Counted from the stretch's first letter, positions 17,423 to 26,463 are shown. The stretch is 45,146 bases of DNA from Bacteroidota bacterium (GCA_020047715.1 JAIFNN010000169.1:1-45146), one strand, 5' to 3'. Notes: a model not told the origin generated them from the letters alone. Translations and numbers: made by a program.

Positions 17423-18985
17423 TTATTTGATAGTTTGGATTGAGCCTTTGGGCAAATTAATCTTCTCACCGTTAATCCTGTATTCTGTATCGTTTTTATA
17501 GGTAATGGTCATTTCCAGGTTTCCCTGCTCGTTGAATTTCTTCCAATTTCTCTCCCTTACACCGCGGCGATAGTAACGCTCCTCTTTCAGAATGCCAGAT
17601 GGGTAAAAATATTTGTGCTTCCCTTCTGCAAGATCCTGGTTAAAATCCCCTGAGAACTGAAGAACCCCATCATTATAAAAATACTTCCAGGTACTGCTCC
17701 TCAAGCCCGATTGGTAATTACCCGTTTCGCTGTGATCATTTACATTATAGGTCCATTCCCCTTCCTTTTCTCCGTTTATAAATTCACCTTTGGCAATCAC
17801 TGTTCCTGAATCGGAATACTCAATCATTGGACCATCTTCACGCCCATTGAAGTAACTTTCCTCTCTCCAAATTTCCCCGTTGGGATAATACCAGGTCCAT
17901 TGACCATCATAAAGTCCCCTGAGAAAATTCCCTTCCTGCTCCTTTCTACCATTTTTATAATAAAACACCCAGCTTCCAACTTGCTTGTTATCCTTATAGC
18001 TACCGACAGCTTTAACTTCACCGCTTGAATAATATTCCTTCCACATTCCTTCTCTACTACCTGTTTCATCAATAATCCCCTCTGAAATGCAATTGGACAA
18101 ATCATCATAAACTTTTGCACTTACTACTTTTCCGTCAGCATTGTAAAACCGGTGCATGCCTACAGGCCGATCTTCCTTGTAGCCACCAGAAGATACCAAT
18201 TTTCCGTTATCATCATAAATTCTTCTGAAATCGAGGTTTTCCAAATCGATAATCTCCTGGTTGCTTTCAACGATTTTATCATCCTGATATTTAATGCTGA
18301 GAAGCAGATTCCCGCTTTCATTAAACTCCTTATAAAAACCGTTCAATTGGTTATTTTTATAGTTCAATTCCTTCTGAACTTTTCCGTCGGGATAAAACAG
18401 TTTCCAAGTCCCTTGCTTAAGACCCTGCTGATCGGTCACGTTAATTTTCTCGCGGGAAATAAGATAATTGTTATTGTATTCCAAAAGATATATTACCAAA
18501 CCATTAGAGTCGTATTCTTTACCAGGACCTTGTTTCTTGCCGTTTATATAATTAATTTCCTCTTTTAGTTTACCATCGGGATAATAATAATATGCCTTTC
18601 CTTCTTTTTTGTCGTTCACATACAGCTCTTTGCTGATCAATATGGCTAGAGAACTTTTTTCATAGCTGTATTTAAAACAATAGCCGTTCTTTTTGCCGTA
18701 TTTGTAGTTTATTTTTTCCTCCAACTCGCCCTTGTCGTTGTAAAAAGTCCATGTGCTGTCTAGAAGAAAATCGGTACGAAGTCCTTCGGATTTGAGAATT
18801 CCGGAAACGTTGTAAGTTTTCCAAAACCCATCCGGCTTTCCATTGCGGATCATCCCTTCGCTTGAAATTTGCTTATTAGGATAATAAAAACGCGTGAAGC
18901 CATCCTTCACAGTATCCTGGGAATTGAGATCAGGAAAAAGCAAGAGCAAAGAAAAAAGCCAAACAATTGTCAGAAATGATTTCAT
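17423..18985 (-). CDS. exported YwqK-type MORN-like repeat protein
   Basis: A 520-residue protein with a signal peptide (MKSFLTIVWLFSLLLLFPDL). The remainder is more than a dozen repeats of about 22-25 residues of the type YYPNGEIWREESYFNGREDG and WTFYNDKGELEEKINYKYG. These are the YwqK/MORN-2-like repeats common in Bacteroidota. Automated annotation often calls such proteins 'toxin-antitoxin system YwqK family antitoxin'. Here there is no toxin gene beside it, and the signal peptide argues for an envelope or surface role. The true function is unknown. It lies between nadA and ruvB with gaps of 6 and 7 bases. Confidence 0.82.
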   Translation of the reverse strand: MKSFLTIVWLFSLLLLFPDLNSQDTVKDGFTRFYYPNKQISSEGMIRNGKPDGFWKTYNVSGILKSEGLRTDFLLDSTWTFYNDKGELEEKINYKYGKKNGYCFKYSYEKSSLAILISKELYVNDKKEGKAYYYYPDGKLKEEINYINGKKQGPGKEYDSNGLVIYLLEYNNNYLISREKINVTDQQGLKQGTWKLFYPDGKVQKELNYKNNQLNGFYKEFNESGNLLLSIKYQDDKIVESNQEIIDLENLDFRRIYDDNGKLVSSGGYKEDRPVGMHRFYNADGKVVSAKVYDDLSNCISEGIIDETGSREGMWKEYYSSGEVKAVGSYKDNKQVGSWVFYYKNGRKEQEGNFLRGLYDGQWTWYYPNGEIWREESYFNGREDGPMIEYSDSGTVIAKGEFINGEKEGEWTYNVNDHSETGNYQSGLRSSTWKYFYNDGVLQFSGDFNQDLAEGKHKYFYPSGILKEERYYRRGVRERNWKKFNEQGNLEMTITYKNDTEYRINGEKINLPKGSIQTIK

Positions 18986-18991
18986 TATATA

Positions 18992-19996
18992 TCAGAGTCC
19001 TAATTTTGCGGATATTTCAAGCATTCTTCGAATAGGTATTTCTGCTTTTACCCGGATTTCTTCCTTCAAAGTTACCTCGGGCAATTCATATTTTAAAGTA
19101 TTATAAAGCTTTTTTAAGGTAATCATCTTCATAAACACACAATCGTTGCAGGCACAGGTAGAATCATCAGGGGGTGCAGGAATAAAAAGCTTATTGGGAT
19201 TGGTTTTCTGCATTTGGTGAATAATACCGAACTCTGTTGCCACAATAAAAATATTTGAACTGTCTTTGATCGTATAATTTAACAGAGCAGAAGTTGAACC
19301 AATATAGTCGGCTACGATCAGAATGGTTTGTTCGCATTCGGGGTGGGCAATAATTTTTGCCTGTGGATACTGCTTTTTCAACTCCAAAATTCTTTCAAGC
19401 GAAAAACGCTCGTGAACATGACAAGCCCCATCCCAAATAACCATATTTTCTTTGCCGGTTTTGCTCTTAATGTAGTTTCCCAGGTTTTTATCAGGAGCAA
19501 AAATCACATTTTCCTCTTTTGGAAGACTATTAACAATTTCAAAGGCATTTGAAGAAGTGCAGGTAATATCTGAAAGAGCTTTGATTTCAGCTGTGGTATT
19601 CACATAGGAAATTACAGTATAGCCCGGATATTTGTTTTTGAATTCGGCAAATTTGTCCGGGGAACATGAATCTGCCAGTGAACAGCCGGCATTTGAATCG
19701 GGAATAAGAACCTTTTTCTGGGGAGACAGAATTTTTGCGGTTTCCGCCATAAAATGAACTCCGGCAAACAGTATAATATCGGCTGATGTACTTGCAGCCT
19801 GCTGGGAAAGAGCGAGACTATCGCCAACAAAATCGGCAATATCCTGAATTTCAGGCTCCTGATAATAATGAGCCAAAATTACGGCATTTTTTTCTTTTCT
19901 CAGTTTGTTGATTTCAGAATGAAGATCAAGCGACTTGTCTATTTCTATATCAACAAACCCCTTTTTGATCAGTTCAGCCTTATTAACATTAACCAT
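18992..19996 (-). CDS. nadA: quinolinate synthase
   Basis: NadA condenses iminoaspartate (from NadB) with dihydroxyacetone phosphate to quinolinate, the precursor of NAD. It uses a 4Fe-4S cluster. The 334-residue protein has the family landmarks [21 protein letters not shown], the Cys-bearing [21 protein letters not shown] with TCTSSNA, AHPECE and the C-terminal [11 protein letters not shown]. Candidate cluster ligands are the Cys in GCSLAD, HPEC and CNDC. nadB and nadC are not adjacent. It is the first gene of the transcript leading to ywqK and ruvB. Confidence 0.97.
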   Translation of the reverse strand: MVNVNKAELIKKGFVDIEIDKSLDLHSEINKLRKEKNAVILAHYYQEPEIQDIADFVGDSLALSQQAASTSADIILFAGVHFMAETAKILSPQKKVLIPDSNAGCSLADSCSPDKFAEFKNKYPGYTVISYVNTTAEIKALSDITCTSSNAFEIVNSLPKEENVIFAPDKNLGNYIKSKTGKENMVIWDGACHVHERFSLERILELKKQYPQAKIIAHPECEQTILIVADYIGSTSALLNYTIKDSSNIFIVATEFGIIHQMQKTNPNKLFIPAPPDDSTCACNDCVFMKMITLKKLYNTLKYELPEVTLKEEIRVKAEIPIRRMLEISAKLGL

Positions 19997-20473
19997 TCCT
20001 ATTATTATTATATAATTTAAATTTTAAAATATTATATGATGATGATGTTAGTCCGTTAATACTGTTCACAATTATTTTCAATTCCTTTGGCAAGTTTACT
20101 TATAAAATTTTCAAAACATGATATTAACACAAGAATTCATCAACGCATCTTGTAAATCAAACAATTCCAAAGTAATTAACAAGCTGTTAATAGCGTAAAT
20201 TTCTCATAAATATTGTTTTTTCCCAGCATAAAAATTGGTTTAAAAATTGTTGGTTTTCGCACTAAAAACCAATGCTTATTTTTTTGATATTCTGACAATT
20301 TTTATTAGCACTACTGCTTTTTTCTTTTTCTAATTTTTTAGCACTTTTTACTCTCATTTAGTAAACAATTTATCAACCGAATAGTTAATAAATCCTTTTT
20401 GGGAAGGTGCCGATAAATAAAAACAGTTTCAGGTCTTAAAATATTTAAGTATTTTTGGGGATAATTGAAAACC
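19997..20473. other. AT-rich divergent intergenic region between nadA and rpiB
   Basis: No credible gene is seen in these 477 bases. They are visibly AT-rich and must hold the divergent promoters. A TATTTTTG at 20450-20457 could be the rpiB -7 element. A weak hairpin (TTGGTTTT at 20250-20257 with AAAACCAA at 20265-20272) precedes a T-run but follows no gene, so I do not call it a terminator. Confidence 0.6.
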
Positions 20474-20917
20474 ATGAACGAATTAAAAATAGCAATAGCG
20501 GCCGATCACGCCGGTTTTGAATTGAAAGCCGAAATTATGAGTTTTCTTCTTAACCGGGGAATAAAGGTAAAGGATTTTGGAACATATAGTGCGGAGTCGG
20601 TTGATTATGCCGATTTTGCCCACCCGATGGCTGATGCCGTTGAAAAAGGCGATTTCCTTTATGGGATATCGATATGTGGTAGTGGGAATGGAATCAACAT
20701 GACGGTAAACAAGCATCAGGGAATACGTTCGGCGATTTGCTGGAACGAGGAAATAGCAATGCTTGCCCGCTCGCACAACGATGCCAACATTTGTGCCTTG
20801 CCCGCCCGGTTTATTAAAAAGGAGGAGGCCCTAAAGATCCTTGAGGTTTTTTTATCAACCGGTTTTGAGGGCGGACGACATACTCAAAGGATACAGAAAA
20901 TCCCCCTAAAACATTAA
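20474..20917 (+). CDS. rpiB: ribose-5-phosphate isomerase B
   Basis: RpiB interconverts ribose 5-phosphate and ribulose 5-phosphate in the pentose phosphate pathway. The 147-residue product, starting at ATG 20474 (a TTG lies three codons upstream), has the RpiB/LacAB signatures ADHAGFELK, DYADFAHPMADAV, the catalytic-Cys segment CGSGNGINMTVNK, and RSAICWNEEIAMLARSHND. The Rrf2 regulator begins 2 bases after its stop, so the two are probably co-transcribed. Confidence 0.96.
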   Translation: MNELKIAIAADHAGFELKAEIMSFLLNRGIKVKDFGTYSAESVDYADFAHPMADAVEKGDFLYGISICGSGNGINMTVNKHQGIRSAICWNEEIAMLARSHNDANICALPARFIKKEEALKILEVFLSTGFEGGRHTQRIQKIPLKH

Positions 20918-20919
20918 GC

Positions 20920-21354
20920 ATGCTTTCAAATACCTGTAAATACGGAATTCGCGCGGTGCTTTACCTTGCAGTAAATGCGGGGGAGGGGCAAAAAATCGGC
21001 ATTAAGCAGATATCAAAAGATTTGGAAATTCCCACACCATTTCTTGGGAAAATACTGCAATCGCTTGCAAAACATCACCTTCTCTCTTCTACCAAAGGTC
21101 CTAACGGCGGGTTTGGCTTAGGGAAAAAGCCGGAGGATATCTTATTGATGGATATTGTTGAGATTATTGATGGAATGGATAGCTTTCACAAATGCGTTAT
21201 TGGGGTAAAGTACTGCTCAGAGCAGGAAAACCCGTGTGCTTTGCACTCCCGTTACGCTTCGTTGAGGGAGGAAATCCTGAGGATCTTTGAAACAGAAACC
21301 ATTGAGCAGCTTGTGAAGGACATGGCGGTTGGCAAGCACGGGTTTGTTATTTGA
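20920..21354 (+). CDS. Rrf2-family regulator with a three-Cys cluster motif
   Basis: A 144-residue winged-helix regulator: CKYGIRAVLYLAVNA, a recognition region IPTPFLGKILQSLAKH, and GPNGGFGLGK in the wing. The loop carries three cysteines in the spacing C-x6-C-x6-C (HKCVIGVKYC then SEQENPC). This resembles the Fe-S cluster ligand loop of IscR and NsrR, so it probably senses Fe-S status, nitric oxide or redox (inference). It is coupled to rpiB by a 2-base gap and overlaps the convergent VanZ-like gene by 8 bases. Confidence 0.9.
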   Translation: MLSNTCKYGIRAVLYLAVNAGEGQKIGIKQISKDLEIPTPFLGKILQSLAKHHLLSSTKGPNGGFGLGKKPEDILLMDIVEIIDGMDSFHKCVIGVKYCSEQENPCALHSRYASLREEILRIFETETIEQLVKDMAVGKHGFVI

Positions 21355-21733
21355 GTTTTTTCAGAACCACCCAGGCCAACACAGCCAGCAAAACTCCAAG
21401 AGCATTAAAGGCCAAATCTGCAAAATCTCCCGAACGGGAATCCGTGAGGGTAGCCTGCAAAATTTCCAGCGATCCGCCATAGAATACAGCTAAAACAGCT
21501 GCAAGAAGAAAAATTCTGGTATATGCCACATCCGGTTTGGCCTTCATGATGTCGAAAATAAGCACAAAAGCCAGACTGAAATACATACCAAGATGCACCA
21601 GCTTATCGAAATTTGGCACATCGAACCAGGTGATTTTTTCAACTTCATTCGATGGGAGGGTGCTGGCTATTAAGATCAAAACCAATATGGCCAGCGACCT
21701 GTAAAAGTTATGGAGAAATTTGAGTAAGGGCAT
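21347..21733 (-). CDS. VanZ-like membrane protein
   Basis: A small integral membrane protein with about four hydrophobic segments. It has the VanZ-family features PNFDKLVHLGMYFSLAFVL and GGSLEILQATLTDSRSGDFADL, then an N-x-x-G-type ending (ALGVLLAVLAWVVLKK). The role of VanZ-like proteins outside teicoplanin resistance is not known, and nothing here implies resistance. I use the ATG at 21731-21733 (128 residues), because the longer frame starting at 21793 would begin inside a good promoter. It is convergent with the Rrf2 gene. Confidence 0.85.
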   Translation of the reverse strand: MPLLKFLHNFYRSLAILVLILIASTLPSNEVEKITWFDVPNFDKLVHLGMYFSLAFVLIFDIMKAKPDVAYTRIFLLAAVLAVFYGGSLEILQATLTDSRSGDFADLAFNALGVLLAVLAWVVLKKLK

Positions 21734-21762
21734 CCAGACTGTTTTTGTTTTAAAATATTGTG

Positions 21763-21793
21763 CAAAGATATAGTTAGACCGGAAATATAACAA
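21763..21793 (-). promoter_or_regulatory. promoter of the VanZ-like gene
   Basis: On the minus strand there is TTG (21793-21791), 20 bases, then TATCTTTG (21770-21763). This is a close match to the Bacteroidota consensus, and it decides the start of the VanZ-like gene at 21733. Confidence 0.65.
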
Positions 21794-21861
21794 CTTGCCC
21801 CCATAATGGTTTCGGGTTTTGCGGAGATTCCACGTTAATCACTAATTTTTAAGCCTTTACT

Positions 21862-22986
21862 ATGGCCGGAATTTACATACATATTCCTTATTGCAGGCAG
21901 GCCTGCAGGTACTGTGATTTTCATTTTGTGGTCTCGGTATGGCAAAAGAAGGAACTCCTTCCCTATATGCTCAGGGAAATTGAGGAGAGGAAGGATTACC
22001 TTATGAATGAGGTTATTGACACGATTTATTTCGGGGGAGGTACCCCGTCGGTGCTTGAGGTAAAGGAAATCGCCAACATCTTGGATTGTATTTACAGGTT
22101 TTATCCGATATCATCCGGTGTTGAGCTGAGCCTGGAGGCTAATCCGGAAGACCTGAAGCCGGAATACCTTTATGAACTTGCGAAAACCGGTGTCAACCGC
22201 CTGAGCATAGGGATCCAATCGTTTCAGGATTCCGATCTGGAGCTGATGCACCGGATCCACAGCGGCGAGCAGGCAGGGGAAGCTGTTAAAAACGCCCAGA
22301 ATGCGGGTTTCGATAACATCAGTATCGACTTGATTTATGGACTTCCCCGCCAGGAAAAAAACGTTTGGCAAAAAAACCTTGACAAGGCTTTGTCATTGGG
22401 TATCCAGCATTTTTCGGCCTACCATCTCACTTATGAGTCGGGTACAGTGTTCGATCACTGGAGAAAAAAGGGCAGAATAGGCCTCATTCCCGAAGAGGAT
22501 AGTCTGAACCAGTTCAAAATCCTTATAAATACTGCAAAACAGCAAGGTTTTGAGCATTATGAGATTTCGAATTTTGCCCTTCCCGGTTTCCAGTCAAAGC
22601 ATAACAGCAGTTACTGGCAACAGAAAAAATATCTGGGCATTGGACCCTCCGCCCACTCATACAACGAGCTTAGCCGGCGATGGAATTTAAGTAATCATAA
22701 AAGATATATCGACGCCATGTCTTCAGCTGAAGATTATTTCGAGACCGAAACATTAAGTCCGGAAAATATTTATAATGAACATGTAATGACATCCTTACGG
22801 ACTTCTAAAGGAGTTAGTTATTTGTATTTGAAATCCCGTTTCGGAGATCAGGAAGCGGAACATTTCAGAACAGCAATTGAAAAGTTTGTGAAAAGCGGCC
22901 ATGTGAATGTGAACCAGGAAATTTACAGCTTGACACAGGAGGGCATTTTCATAGCTGACCACATAATTGAGGTGGTTTTTAAATAG
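21862..22986 (+). CDS. hemW: radical SAM heme chaperone HemW
   Basis: HemW is a radical SAM protein that binds heme and is thought to insert it into respiratory proteins. It was long misannotated as oxygen-independent coproporphyrinogen oxidase. The 374-residue protein begins GIYIHIPYCRQACRYCDFHF, with the CxxxCxxC cluster followed by the F/H pattern of HemW and not the CxC of HemN. Further signatures are DTIYFGGGTPS, SLEANPED, NRLSIGIQSF and the HemN_C-like tail. A strong terminator follows. Confidence 0.93.
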   Translation: MAGIYIHIPYCRQACRYCDFHFVVSVWQKKELLPYMLREIEERKDYLMNEVIDTIYFGGGTPSVLEVKEIANILDCIYRFYPISSGVELSLEANPEDLKPEYLYELAKTGVNRLSIGIQSFQDSDLELMHRIHSGEQAGEAVKNAQNAGFDNISIDLIYGLPRQEKNVWQKNLDKALSLGIQHFSAYHLTYESGTVFDHWRKKGRIGLIPEEDSLNQFKILINTAKQQGFEHYEISNFALPGFQSKHNSSYWQQKKYLGIGPSAHSYNELSRRWNLSNHKRYIDAMSSAEDYFETETLSPENIYNEHVMTSLRTSKGVSYLYLKSRFGDQEAEHFRTAIEKFVKSGHVNVNQEIYSLTQEGIFIADHIIEVVFK

Positions 22987-23016
22987 CAAACGAAGGAAAT
23001 CCTTGGGATCCAAGCA

Positions 23017-23046
23017 AAAAAAAGACGGGATTTCCCCGTCTTTTTT
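23017..23046 (+). terminator. intrinsic terminator after hemW
   Basis: GACGGG (23024-23029), a 5-base loop and CCCGTC (23035-23040) form a stem flanked by an A-run and a T-run. The symmetric A/T runs allow it to stop transcription from both strands, serving hemW and the convergent coiled-coil gene. Confidence 0.9.
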
Positions 23047-23064
23047 ATCTTTTCTGCAGGTATT

Positions 23065-23952
23065 TTATCTCAACAGAAACTCAGTACTGCCAATGAGTTT
23101 GTTCTCGCAGTAAAGTTCGCAGGTATAGTTTCCTTTTACCAGATCTCCATTGTTGTCCCAGAAGATCGAGACCGGAAGGTCGTTCTTTTCATAGTTTACC
23201 TCCCTGCTTGCGCTGTAGGGAATTTGCGAATTCTGGTATTCCATAACACCTGCATTTTTCGCTCCCAGTACAACGGCATCCGGACGAACCAGACGCAGAT
23301 ACACAACCTTTGCTCCTGCATCGGCAACAGTATTTTTACGAAGTGTGAAATCCACCCTGATTTTCGTCACCTTATCAATTTTATCCTGTTCTTTGCTTCT
23401 CTTGTTCAATGCTACCGGGGTAATACCGGCAGCAATAAGCGTTTTGGCTTCGGATTTGATTGTGGTTAGCTCTTCTTTTTCCTGTTCGAGCATTTTGTTC
23501 TTTGTTTCCAGTTTGGCGTGTACGTTTTTCAAGTCTTTGTTTTCAACCAAAAGGATTTGATTCCGCGTATTCAGACTATCAATTTGCACAATGTAACTTT
23601 TCAAAACATCGCGAATTGTCAGGAGTTCCTTTTCATACCTCTTGATTTTTTCGGCATCGCTGATCCGCATCGTCAGGAGTTTCTTAATTTTTTCCTGTTG
23701 CTCTGTGATCTGCATATTAAGGGTGTCGTTGTTGGATCTCAAAGCATCGTATTGAAGGATTATTTCGTTCAATTCGGTTTCAAGCGAATCTTTCTTTACC
23801 TCCATTATTCCTGAGTATTCCTGCAATTGGGCGATAACAGCGCGACTTTCTTTTCTTTGATCAAAATAAAGAAACAGAACAACTATAAGGGCAACAGACA
23901 TAACTGCAAAGCCAGCTATTAGTAGTGATGGGGATTCTTTCTTGTTTTCCAT
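23065..23952 (-). CDS. membrane-anchored coiled-coil protein of unknown function
   Basis: The start at ATG 23950-23952 (MENKKESPSL, 295 residues) is supported by a TATCTTTG element at 23981-23974, which overlaps the longer possible start at 23976. One transmembrane helix (about 10-32, LLIAGFAVMSVALIVVLFLY) is followed by a long coiled coil (about 40-170). A C-terminal beta-rich domain follows, containing KIRVDFTLRKN and CELYCENKLIGSTEFLL, which looks Ig- or fibronectin-like. I do not recognise a named family. It shares the bidirectional terminator with hemW. Confidence 0.75.
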   Translation of the reverse strand: MENKKESPSLLIAGFAVMSVALIVVLFLYFDQRKESRAVIAQLQEYSGIMEVKKDSLETELNEIILQYDALRSNNDTLNMQITEQQEKIKKLLTMRISDAEKIKRYEKELLTIRDVLKSYIVQIDSLNTRNQILLVENKDLKNVHAKLETKNKMLEQEKEELTTIKSEAKTLIAAGITPVALNKRSKEQDKIDKVTKIRVDFTLRKNTVADAGAKVVYLRLVRPDAVVLGAKNAGVMEYQNSQIPYSASREVNYEKNDLPVSIFWDNNGDLVKGNYTCELYCENKLIGSTEFLLR

Positions 23953-24029
23953 GGTATATGAATTTTTAAAATACAAAGATAATCAATGAGATATTAACGA
24001 TAAAGAAAAGTTATTATTATCAAAGGCAA

Positions 24030-24629
24030 TTATTCTAAATCACCAATGCTGATAATATTATTCAAAATGGCATAAACAGTTAGGCCTGAAATGGTTTTAA
24101 TGCCCAGTTTGTTGGTGATGTTTTTACGGTGTGTGATTACCGTATGGGCAGAAAGAAAAAGTTTTTCGGCAATCTCCTTGTTGGTAAGTCCCTTAGCCAC
24201 GTGTTTAAGGATTGTTTTTTCACGCTCGCTGAGCTCGGTCTGTTGGCTAAGCTTGTGACGGCTGTCAACTTTTTCGCGTATCAGGCTTTGAAGTTTATTG
24301 TAAATATCATCTCGCTCGTCCAGAGTACTTATTATTTCGCGTAAACCATGTTTTTTTTCCTTTTCTGCACTATTGCCCGAGGCTATTCCTATGCCGGTTT
24401 GCGACAGGTCGGCCTTGATTTCAGTATTTCTGAAAGTGTCAATATCACTAAGAATCCCAATATTCACAACAATGAAATCAGGAGTGTATTTGAGAAGCGC
24501 GGAATTTATTTCATCAAGGTTTTCAAGTTCTTTCACCACGGTGGCATGCTCAATGCGGTTTATTATTGAAGCAATACCCTTCCGAATAAGGTAGGACTTT
24601 TCGATGATAACGAATTTTATCCTTTCCAT
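24030..24629 (-). CDS. LuxR-type transcriptional regulator with a degenerate receiver domain
   Basis: The 199-residue protein has a C-terminal LuxR/FixJ helix-turn-helix (LSEREKTILKHVAKGLTNKEI and SAHTVITHRKNITNKLG). The N-terminus has the layout of a receiver domain (KFVIIEKSYLIRKGI, DFIVVNIGIL). The acidic pocket is replaced by E-K and the phospho-acceptor Asp by Asn (VVNIG), so phosphorylation by a histidine kinase is not expected. The hemerythrin gene ends 2 bases upstream on the same strand, and the two form one transcript. No sensor kinase is nearby. Confidence 0.88.
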   Translation of the reverse strand: MERIKFVIIEKSYLIRKGIASIINRIEHATVVKELENLDEINSALLKYTPDFIVVNIGILSDIDTFRNTEIKADLSQTGIGIASGNSAEKEKKHGLREIISTLDERDDIYNKLQSLIREKVDSRHKLSQQTELSEREKTILKHVAKGLTNKEIAEKLFLSAHTVITHRKNITNKLGIKTISGLTVYAILNNIISIGDLE

Positions 24630-24631
24630 GG

Positions 24632-25366
24632 TCAGGCTTTGTATAAGGCAAGCAGCTTTTCTTCCATGGCTGCCACTTTGGGTATCAACACCTTGTCTTC
24701 AAGATTTGCGTGGGCATTAAGATCCTTCTCAAGCCGGAAAAGCTCGATTAGTATGCTGTTGCACAGGCCTGAAGAGTTACAGGGGGGAAGGTATTTGATA
24801 ATGATGTTTTTCAGGTCGAAAAGTTTCTCCTCCACGTTATCGTGTTCCGATGCGAAATCGTTAATAGAATACTTGCGGATTTTTGAATGCAGGCTTTTGT
24901 TTATCTCGTTCTTGATTGCAGCAGCCTCGATTTCAAGAACATAAGGGTGCACATTGGCCTCTTCCCGATTAATATGATTGGTAAGCTCCTGTTTGTATTC
25001 GGTGAAAAAATTTTCCACCAGGCTAAACTTGTCGTTAATTGTTTTCTCCGCATCCAGAACTCTTTGGATGTTTCTTTCGATTTCCGGGATTTTTTCCTCC
25101 AGATAATATTGGTGCGTTTTTTTAAGGTACTGAACAATGAGGGATACCGGGAACGTGTTGAGTTCTTTCTGGGGGATATAATCCTCGTCGACATATGAAT
25201 TTGTAATTTCCAGGAAGAAATCGAGGTTCACGTCGGAATTGCGACATACTTCAGAAACCGTTTTATCGCCAAAACCGAGTTTGATGTTAAATCGGGAAAC
25301 CACTGGCAATAGCGTGTAGTTGTGGAACAGCACGTCTGCCATCTTCATATCGGGAGTGATATTCAT
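24632..25366 (-). CDS. hemerythrin-domain protein, RIC/ScdA-like
   Basis: The 244-residue protein has an N-terminal DUF542-like segment (about 1-60) and a four-helix hemerythrin domain (about 75-235). His and Glu ligands lie in KKTHQYY, NHINREEANVHP, SEHDNVEEK and NAHANLEDKVLIP. RIC proteins of this form release iron to repair Fe-S centres damaged by nitric oxide or peroxide. The usual Cys-Cys motif of the RIC N-terminal domain is absent here (KLGFGDKTVSEVC). It may therefore sense or carry O2/NO or iron by a different route. It leads the operon with the degenerate LuxR-type regulator. Confidence 0.85.
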   Translation of the reverse strand: MNITPDMKMADVLFHNYTLLPVVSRFNIKLGFGDKTVSEVCRNSDVNLDFFLEITNSYVDEDYIPQKELNTFPVSLIVQYLKKTHQYYLEEKIPEIERNIQRVLDAEKTINDKFSLVENFFTEYKQELTNHINREEANVHPYVLEIEAAAIKNEINKSLHSKIRKYSINDFASEHDNVEEKLFDLKNIIIKYLPPCNSSGLCNSILIELFRLEKDLNAHANLEDKVLIPKVAAMEEKLLALYKA

Positions 25367-25440
25367 GTTTTTTGCCGGGATTTGGGAAGTAAGGTGCAGT
25401 AAAATTAGGAATAAGTTTAGAATTATTCCAAATAAAAGAA

Positions 25441-26376
25441 TTATTCTCTGGTTAATCCCTCCACATCACCTTCCTTGAGCCCGAATTTTTCGTTTTCCTC
25501 CTCGTTTCCGTAGGGTTCAATATGAACAACGATGTCGTAAACATTAGGCAAGCTCTCCTTAATAATGTTTTCCACTTTACGCGCAATTTCATGCGCGTCG
25601 GTAACGGTGATATTCGGATCCACCTCCACATCCATGGAGATCATGTTAAGATTGCCTATTTTCCTAACCCTTACGCGGTGCGGATTTCTGGCGCCATCAA
25701 CAAGTTTAACAGCACGGAAAAGCTCGCAATACAAAATGGGATCTTTCATTCCATCCATCAGCTCTGTATTGGACTGGAAGAAGATCTGCAAGCCTACTTT
25801 CATGATAAAGAGACTTACAATCAGTGCGGTAACCGAATCCAGAATTGGCATTTTCAGAAGAAAGGTGAATATTAATCCCACCAGAACCGCGAGTGATATA
25901 AGAACATCATTCTGCATGTTTTTCGCGTTTGCCAAAAGCATGGAACTGGACACCGATTTGCCGGTTCGGTGCAGGTAATATGAAAGACCCAGTTTTCCGA
26001 AAATCGACACCAGGGTAACGTAAATTGCAAGCATCTCAGGCGGGTCGGCAATCTGAGGGTGAAGGAGTCGCCCTACGGTGGATATAGCGAGTTGGGCTCC
26101 CGCGAAAAAAATAACAAACGAAAGAGCCTTGGTGGCAAGGGTGTCGGCTTTCTCATACCCGTAAGGATATTGTATGTTCGGTGGCTTGGAAAGAAGTTTG
26201 GCGGTGAAGAGAGTGATAACCGAGGTTGCGATATCGCTTGTTGAATCAATACCGTCGGCAATTACCGCAAGACTGCCTGAAACGATTCCCAGGGAGACTT
26301 TCATTATTGCCAGCGCAGCGTTGCCAATAATACCGACCCATGAGGCCAAAATCAGGGTTTTTTGTCTTTCGTTCAT
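25441..26376 (-). CDS. cation diffusion facilitator, Mn-like metal site
   Basis: A 311-residue CDF transporter with six membrane segments and a C-terminal cytoplasmic ferredoxin-like domain (MDVEVDPNITVTDAHEIARKVE). The start is the ATG at 26374-26376, because a TACATTTG -7 element lies at 26400-26393 inside the longer frame. Helix 2 carries D-x3-D (IDSTSD) and helix 5 carries N-x3-D (NMQND). An ND/DD quartet is described for Mn-type CDFs, while Zn-type have HD/HD. Mn2+ or Fe2+ efflux is therefore more likely than Zn2+ (inference). It is divergent from the HYC_CC_PP gene. Confidence 0.9.
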   Translation of the reverse strand: MNERQKTLILASWVGIIGNAALAIMKVSLGIVSGSLAVIADGIDSTSDIATSVITLFTAKLLSKPPNIQYPYGYEKADTLATKALSFVIFFAGAQLAISTVGRLLHPQIADPPEMLAIYVTLVSIFGKLGLSYYLHRTGKSVSSSMLLANAKNMQNDVLISLAVLVGLIFTFLLKMPILDSVTALIVSLFIMKVGLQIFFQSNTELMDGMKDPILYCELFRAVKLVDGARNPHRVRVRKIGNLNMISMDVEVDPNITVTDAHEIARKVENIIKESLPNVYDIVVHIEPYGNEEENEKFGLKEGDVEGLTRE

Positions 26377-26463
26377 AGGAAGATTTGTTGGCCAAATGTA
26401 AACGAAATTTGTTAGTTGACGACCCAAAGTTACGTTAAACAAAAGTTAATCAACGAATTTTCC

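Noticed and set aside
17423-18985. CRISPR or DNA-level tandem repeat in the YwqK gene
   Set aside because: The repetition is at the protein level with divergent codons; there are no identical direct repeats with regular spacers.
20246-20285. Hairpin plus T-run in the nadA-rpiB gap as a terminator
   Set aside because: It is AT-only in its arms and follows no gene on the plus strand.
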